From Cyrtodaria siliqua (lineage: Eukaryota > Mollusca > Bivalvia > Adapedonta > Hiatellidae): a stretch of 64,000 nucleotides of DNA. The notes under the pieces were generated by a model. The model did no database searches. It had not been told where the DNA came from and worked only from the letters and a program-made list of their open reading frames with translations. Shown here piece after piece: positions 58,142-64,000 of the stretch. The stretch is taken from contig JAWPHD010001224.1 of the NCBI GenBank assembly GCA_037043455.1, positions 279,501-343,500 of the forward strand, written 5' to 3'. The first letter of the stretch is position 1, and the number at the start of each line of letters is the position of its first letter. Both the position numbers and the translations under genes were made by a program.

Positions 58142-59480
58142 TTCAGTCGACGCTGACAGTTTTAACGTCATGACGTCATTCAAAATGGCCGTCAATGACG
58201 TCATTTTAGAAATATTGTAATCGCTATATTTTCTTCAATTATGATCGGATTTTGGTGCAACTTTCAAAGCCTGTAGGGAATTAGAATGAGTTGTGCATGA
58301 ATGTCAAAAATTGTCATGACGTCATCCAAGATGGCCGCCAGTGACATCATGATACTAATTTTGTTAGCGCTAGATCTCAAACATTTATAGTCGGATTTGA
58401 ATGAAACTTTCACAGATTGTAGAATTCAGGATCTAGTTGTGCATGAATGTAAAAACGTTTCTCTATATAATAACGTCCTAACGTCAGTGACGTCATAATA
58501 TTATGAAAAATCTGGTTTTTTTACTGATTGCATATATTGAGGTATTTAAATGCAAAATTTATCAATATCATTGTTTGAATAGACGCTGACAGTTTTAACG
58601 TCATGACTTATCCAAAATGGCCGCCAATGACGTCATTTAAGAAATCTTGTAATCGCTATATGTCCTGCATTTATTATCGGATTTTGATGCAACTTTCACA
58701 GCCTGCAGGGAATTAGGTTGAGTTGTGGATGAATGTCATAAATGGTCATGACGTCATCAAAGATGGACGCCAGTGACGTCAAGATAAAACTCTTGTAAGT
58801 GCTAGATCTCAACCATTTATAGTTGGATTTGAATTAAACTTTCACAGCTTGTAGAGTCTAGGGTCTAGTTATGCAAAAAGATCAAAACGTGTCTCTATGT
58901 TATAACGTCAGGACGTCAGTGACGTTACAATGTTATTAAAAATCCGTTTTCTTTACTATTTGCATTTTTTAAGTTGTTTTACTGCAAAATCAACATAACG
59001 TTAGTAGTTTTAATGTTATGACGTCATCCAAAATGGCCGCCAATGACGTCATTATAGAAATATTTTAATCGCTATATCTCCTTCATTTATGATCGGATTT
59101 TGATGCAACTTTCACGGCCTGTAGGGAACTAGGTTGGGTTGTGCAAGAATGTCAAACATTGCCATGACGTCATCCAAGATGGCCGCCAATGACGTCATGA
59201 TACAAATTTTGTTAGCGCTAGATCTCAAATATTTATAGTCGGATTTGAATGAAACTGTCACAGATTGTAGAGTTCAGGGTCTAGTTGTGCATAAATGTAA
59301 AAACGTGTCTCTATTTAACAACGTCTTGACGTTTTTTTCACCGATTACATTTTTGAAGTTGTTTTACTATGATATCATTAGGTGTCATTGTCTCAGTCAA
59401 CGCTGACAGTTTTAATAACATGACGTCACCCAAAATAGCCACATCACCGATCGTAGTGACGTCATGACGTCATCCAATTT
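58142..59480. repeat. TGACGTCA-rich satellite, ~400-434-bp unit with two half-units
   Basis: 'CTGACAGTTTTAACGTCATG'-type unit starts lie at about 58147, 58581, 58996 and 59397. A second half-unit starts 'GTCATGACGTCATCCAAGAT' (58316, 58746, 59164). Perfect TGACGTCA palindromes and near matches recur many times per unit. Other shared words are 'AAAATGGCCGCCAATGACGTC' and 'GCTAGATCTCAAA'. Confidence 0.88.
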
Positions 59481-59701
59481 GTAAAGCCCGTTTGATCAGG
59501 TTCTGATCAAAATCGTAAGATCGTAACTTTGGCTAAATACATTATGTTTATAAAATTGATACAGAAAATATATTGCACAGTTGATGTGTGTATTAAATCG
59601 TGAATACACTAACATAAGGTTTCGATATAGATTCAACAATAATAATGTTGTAAAAGTTGTTCTGTTTTCTTTTTTTCTTCTTCTTTTTCCTTTAAAGACC
59701 T
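59481..59701. other. No feature recognised; T-rich tract before the MITE
   Basis: AT-rich, with a TTCTTCTTCTTTTTCC tract near 59676. Confidence 0.4.
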
Positions 59702-59705
59702 TTAA

Positions 59706-60139
59706 AGGGACAATGTCCGTAACTTTTAGTTAATAAAACACGAAATAAGTACGTTGACAAACATTAAACACGTACCATTATTGAATATTTACCAAATAAA
59801 AACAAGATTGTTTGACAGAATTTAAAAAAAGTACAAAAAAATAAGTACCTTTTTCCAGGTTTGAACTCGCAGCCCTATCTAACAATTACACTTGCCGGTA
59901 ATAACATAGGCTTGTTAGGGCCAACTGCTTAACCAACTGAGCTAAGCCGACAGATGATATTGTGCAATACATACTATGTACAAAAGCGAATGCGCTAAAT
60001 ACTGTCACGTGATCAGTAGAAAAGGTAAATACGGTGGGACCGCTTTAATGACATCCGATCAATAAAACTTTATTTTTTCAAGCTCCTTGACTATATTACT
60101 AAAATCGGCCTACTTATTTATAATACGGGCAGTGTCCCT
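59706..60139. mobile_element. MITE, 434 bp, TTAA target duplication, containing a tRNA-like sequence
   Basis: TTAA lies at 59702-59705 and 60140-60143. The ends are AGGGACAATGTCCGTA and the inverse of AGGGACACTGCCCGTA. The termini resemble the other TTAA MITEs in this window. Confidence 0.82.
59858..59955 (-). pseudogene. tRNA-like sequence inside the MITE
   Basis: On the minus strand 'GGCTTAGCTCAGTTGGTTAA' gives an excellent D-arm/A-box, and 'GAGTTCAAACCTGG' gives a B-box-like T-arm. The region between is too long for a normal tRNA unless it carries an intron or long variable arm, and the acceptor stem is unclear. Probably a degenerate tRNA or SINE head. Confidence 0.5.
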
Positions 60140-60175
60140 TTAATAACGTATGCTGTGTTGTTGAGCCGTAAAACA

Positions 60176-60228
60176 ACATTCAATTCAATTTAATTCTTAT
60201 TCAATTCAATTCAATTCAATTTAATTCA

Positions 60229-60260
<32 letters not shown>
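60176..60260. repeat. (ATTCA)n and (CGCA)n microsatellites
   Basis: AATTCAATTCAATTC pentamers run to about 60224. CGCACGCACGCACGCACGCA then runs to 60259. The upstream 'GTTGTTGAGCCGTAAAACAA' looks like a SINE 3' end, so the ATTCA run may be its tail. Confidence 0.85.
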
Positions 60261-60539
60261 TTGGAGCAAATTATGGTGAGGAAACTTCATCCTTTATCAT
60301 CTGTGTTTGATTGCTGCCCAGACATTCACTCACTGACAGATCACAGAGGCTTCGGTTGGTTGACTGATCGATGGATAAAGCATTGCGATCTTGCGGGTTA
60401 GAGCTGCAGAACATTGCCCTGCGGTGGCATTTCTAAAAGCAAACGTCATGTCATCCTCTCATGAATAACTAAATAACATTGAAAAGAATATATGTTTATT
60501 TGTCAACATTACAAACTTCGTGTCAAGCATCATCACAAC

Positions 60540-62104
60540 AGCCTGTAAAGTTCAGTGGCTAAGTCACTGCGCTTTTTTTTTCAACATTAAAGGAGCTGAT
60601 ACAGACTTTGTGCACTTGATTAGTGTATGAAGGAGAGAATAGTTGGCATGTATATACCACAATCCCTGTTCGATCCCTGGCGGAGGTGTTTCTGATAGGA
60701 AACATTACCCGTCGCCTCATTTTCTCTCTGAGGTTGCTGGCGCTGTATGTGCCTCGATATAAGATTGATACCCGTATATGGGTGTAAAAATTCTCAACAT
60801 TAAAGGAGCTGATGCAAACTTCGTGTAGTGGATTAGTGTATAACTATGAAGAAGGGAATAGTTGGCATGTATACACCACAAGGCCATAGCTAGACTTCAA
60901 TGTTCAATGTAACAGGAGATTGCAGTGTGGTAAGTCACTGCGCTTTAAAGCGGCAGACCTCTACCCCCGAGTGGGTTTGACCCATGGCTGAGGCGTGTCT
61001 GATAGGAAACATTATCTCTCGCCTCATTTTCTCTCTGAGGTTGCTGGCGCTGTATGTGCCTCGATATAAGATTGACACCCGTATATGGGTGTACAAATTC
61101 TCAACATTAAAGGAGCTGATGCAAACTTCGTGTAGTGGATTAGTGTATAACTATGAAGAAGGGAATAGTTGGCATGTATACACCACAAGGCCATAGCTAA
61201 ACCTTCAATGTTCAATGTAACAGGAGATTACAGTGTGGTAAGTCACTGCGCTTTAAAGCGGCAGACCTCTACCCCCGAGTGGGTTTGACCCATGGCTGAG
61301 GCGTGTCTGATAGGAAACATTATCTCTCGCCTCATTTTCTCTCTGAGGTTGCTGGCGCTGTATGTGCTTCGATATCAGATTTATATACGTATACGAGTGT
61401 ACACATTATCAACATTAAAGGAGCTGATGCAAACTCCGTATAGCGTATAACTATGAAGAAGGGAATAGTTGGCATATATACACCACAAGGCCATAGCCAG
61501 ACCTTCAATGTTTAATGTAACAGGAGATTGCAGTGTGGTAAGTCACTGCGCTTTAAGGCTGCAGACCTTTACCCCGAGTGTTCCCTCTGGGGTTTCTGGT
61601 GCAATATATTACTCGATGTAAGATATGAGTTTAAAAGCTAACATTTTTATTTTTCAACAAACTTCGTGTACTGGATCTTCGTGTACTGGATTCGTGTATA
61701 ACTTTGAGGTAATGAAGCGGCGCATCTATAAGCCGCGCAATAAATAGCTAGACATTTCACGTTCAATGAAACAGGAGAGTTCATAGGGGTTAGTCATAGC
61801 GCTTTAAAGCTGCAAACCTCTACCCCGAGTGGTTCGTTCCCTGGCGTAGACGTGTCTGATAGGTAACAGCATCGCTCGTCTCATCTTCCCTCTGAGGTTG
61901 CTGGCGCAGTATATGCCCCGATATAAGATTGATACCCGCAATTGAGGGTAAAAGCAAACAATTTTACTTTTCAACATATAAGAAGCTGATCAAAACTTCG
62001 TGTACCGGATTCGTGAATAACTATGAAGAAAAGAAGAGTGTATCTGTTCGTCGCAAGAAATAATCAGAGCTTCCGTGTTCAATGAAACAGCTAGAGAGTT
62101 CAGT

Positions 62105-62140
<36 letters not shown>

Positions 62141-62880
62141 AAATCACTGCGCTTAAAGCTGCAGACCTCTATCCCGAGTGGGTTCGTTCCCTGGCGTAGA
62201 CGTGTCTGATAGGAATCAACACCTCTTGTCTCATTTTCCCTCTGAGGTTGCTGTCGCAGTAACTGCCCCGATATAAGAGTGATACCCGCAAGTGCGAGTA
62301 AAAGCACACATTTTTGCTTTTCAGCATTAAAGGAGCTGATAACAACTTCGTGTCCTGCATTAGTGTATAACTATGAAGGGAAGAAGATTTGGCATGCACA
62401 CGCCGCAATAAATAGCCAGACCTTCAATGTTCAATGAAACAGGAAAGTCCAGTGGGGTAAGTCACTGCGCTTAAAGCTGCAGACCTCTACTCCCCGAGGG
62501 ATTCGCTTCATGGCGGAGGCGTGTCTGATTGATAGAAACATTATCCCTCATCTTATCTTTCCTCGGAAATTGCTGGCGCCGTATCCCCGATGTATTACTG
62601 ATACCCGCACGTGAAAGTAAAAGCCAACGTTTGTATTTTTCAACATTAAAGGAGCTGATACAGACTTCGTGTCCTGCATTAGTGTATAACTGAGTTGCAT
62701 GTATACGCCGCAAGACACAGCCAGACCGTCAATGTCCAGTGAAACATCACTACGGCCCGGAAAATTCAGTGGATGGATAAGACCTTGCGCATTAGAGCCG
62801 CATACCTTTGTTCCGTGTGGACAGTTAAAGGACAATTTCTATCCCCCTGTCTCATCTTTCTTTGAAGTTGTTTGTGTTCA
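60540..62880. repeat. Tandem array of SINE-like units, mostly ~305-350 bp, about eight copies
   Basis: 'AACATTAAAGGAGCTGAT' or close variants recur near 60583, 60796, 61103, 61411, 61973, 62323 and 62642, with one more degraded copy near 61650. Each unit also has 'AAGTCACTGCGCTTTAAAGC', a B-box-like 'GTTCGATCCCTGGCGG' or variant (60668, 61268, 62183), and 'CTCTGAGGTTGCTGGCGC'. A 35-nt G run (62105-62139) interrupts one unit. Confidence 0.85.
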
Positions 62881-62887
62881 ATCTTAA

Positions 62888-63077
62888 AGGGGCACACGGC
62901 AATCTTGATTTTTGCAATTAATACTATTACTTATTGGTTCAAAGTGTTCAAATTGTTATAGCATATTAATTGAAAACTCACACTTGCATTTAAATATACA
63001 AGACGTATTTAACAACATTAATCGAGGTGCTATGTTTTAGACTTGATACAAACCCCATGATTGCCGTATGTATCCCT
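62888..63077. mobile_element. MITE, 190 bp, TTAA-type ends
   Basis: AGGGGCACACGGCAATCTTG at 62888 is matched inverted near 63058-63077. TTAA is on the left; the right flank is GTAA, probably mutated. Confidence 0.7.
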
Positions 63078-63117
63078 GTAATGATCGTCGGTGATAGATC
63101 CGCATATGATGTGTTAA

Positions 63118-63469
63118 AGGGATGTACTGCAATCTTGATATTTTAACGGCGGCCCGTTAGTTTTTCACATATCATAACCTGCATTTGTTCAATCATTAAT
63201 AATAAGTATACTGATAGTATCAACCAAACTGGTTTCGCATTTTACTAACGTTTGATTTATAGTGCACCAATAATATATTCAATGCAGGAAGTTTTAAAGT
63301 CAAAATTATTATTGATTATATTGCTTATTTTAATGATGGACACACTTGCCATGTGTTCCTTAAACGAAAGCATTAGTTGAATGATTCAAAGTCACAATAA
63401 CAGTTGCTTTATAAATACAGGTGCTAGTTTTGATGATTGATACATAATTCGAGATTGCCGCGTGTCCCT
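63118..63469. mobile_element. MITE, 352 bp, TTAA target duplication
   Basis: TTAA lies at 63114-63117 and 63470-63473. The ends are AGGGATGTACTGCAATCTTG and the inverse of AGGGACACGCGGCAATCTCG. It belongs with the copies at 41582 and 62888. Confidence 0.8.
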
Positions 63470-63473
63470 TTAA

Positions 63474-64000
63474 AAGCGGAGGGCACTCTCAACCAGTATG
63501 TCACATACGTGCAAAGCCAGACATATACATCGATCATGTACAATGACAATATAATACATATGTTTCAAGTCGAACCTATGAATACGCAATTTTACATTCA
63601 GGACAATAAATTATGTAATGTTGTTCGCTCGTTTAAATTAAATGCAACTAAAACACATTATAATAGTTTAACGCGTATTGGTACACATTAGTATTTTTTC
63701 AAAATGTCTCCGGTCCCTTTAATATGCCTAAAGTGCGAATGCACCTCGGTGAACTCATTGTTCAGTTGCATTCGGCATGAAATCATGTAGCAACAGGAAA
63801 TAAACAACAACATGTCACTCAATATTGACAAAAGGTTGCATCTGACACTTGACACCTGTAATTTGACTGGCTTAATTGATTGGGGTTTTCTCTCTCAAAT
63901 TCATGGAGCCTGTCAATTATGTTCAATGGGCTGTCTTCACAGCACTTTTGGGCGCGGGTGTGCTTTTTTAAAGGTGCGCTGGGCGTTTTTAAGGGACGCT
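63474..64000. other. No gene recognised
   Basis: AT-rich with no supported coding region. The last bases contain TTAAAGGTGCGCTGGGCG, which resembles another TTAA-type MITE left end running out of the window. Confidence 0.4.

Noticed and set aside
49057..58204. Recurring 64- and 69-residue frames in every 1714-bp unit
   Set aside because: They recur only because the DNA repeats. They start with or without ATG, span the MITE boundary, and show no domain or codon-bias signal.

Overview
This window is repeat-dominated intergenic DNA from an animal, most likely a marine mollusc and probably a bivalve clam. The evidence is indirect. It is AT-rich and contains diffuse ~120-170 bp tandem repeats and tRNA-related SINEs of the kind common in bivalve assemblies. 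It also holds a clam-type Penelope-like element, a Maverick/Polinton-like remnant, and many MITEs. I see no complete host gene. The only host-gene candidate is a weak two-exon pattern at 41.3-42.7 kb.

Layout. 1-6.5 kb: two diffuse tandem repeat families, a 37-39 bp minisatellite, and an antisense LINE relic split by a GC-rich insertion with inverted ends. 7.3-11.1 kb: two foldback-type elements made of GATATC-centred palindromic arrays. 15.5-26.6 kb: a larger foldback element whose arms are 124-bp tandem units. Its right arm carries a complete 5.3-kb LINE (two ORFs, 6-bp target duplication, ATCT tail), and its core carries a TA-flanked MITE and a ~160-bp tandem array. 28.2-28.7 kb: a local tandem duplication.

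29-39.6 kb: a decayed Maverick/Polinton (adintovirus-like) element. Its capsid-type genes, adenain-like protease and PLA2-integrase gene lie on the minus strand, and the DNA polymerase B fragment is divergent on the plus strand. Two oppositely oriented Penelope-like retroelement copies interrupt it; one splits the protease gene, and the other carries a TTAA-flanked MITE. 41-46 kb: MITEs, a SINE, decayed tandem repeats and a segmental duplication. 46.8-59.5 kb: a hairpin minisatellite and a satellite packed with TGACGTCA palindromes. This satellite is interrupted by a 10.7-kb array of 1714-bp units that begins and ends exactly at the ends of a 457-bp MITE. 59.7-63.5 kb: TTAA MITEs and a tandem array of ~305-350 bp SINE-like units.

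The strongest hunt results are: (1) a foldback family sharing TATGG(C/G)AAGCC termini and 6-bp target duplications; (2) the MITE-bounded 1714-bp array; (3) a LINE whose ORF1 and ORF2 are in the same frame and separated by one UAG; (4) the nested Polinton/Penelope locus with a PLA2 domain continuous with the integrase. All coordinates come from reading the sequence. Family names rest on motif recognition and not on searches.
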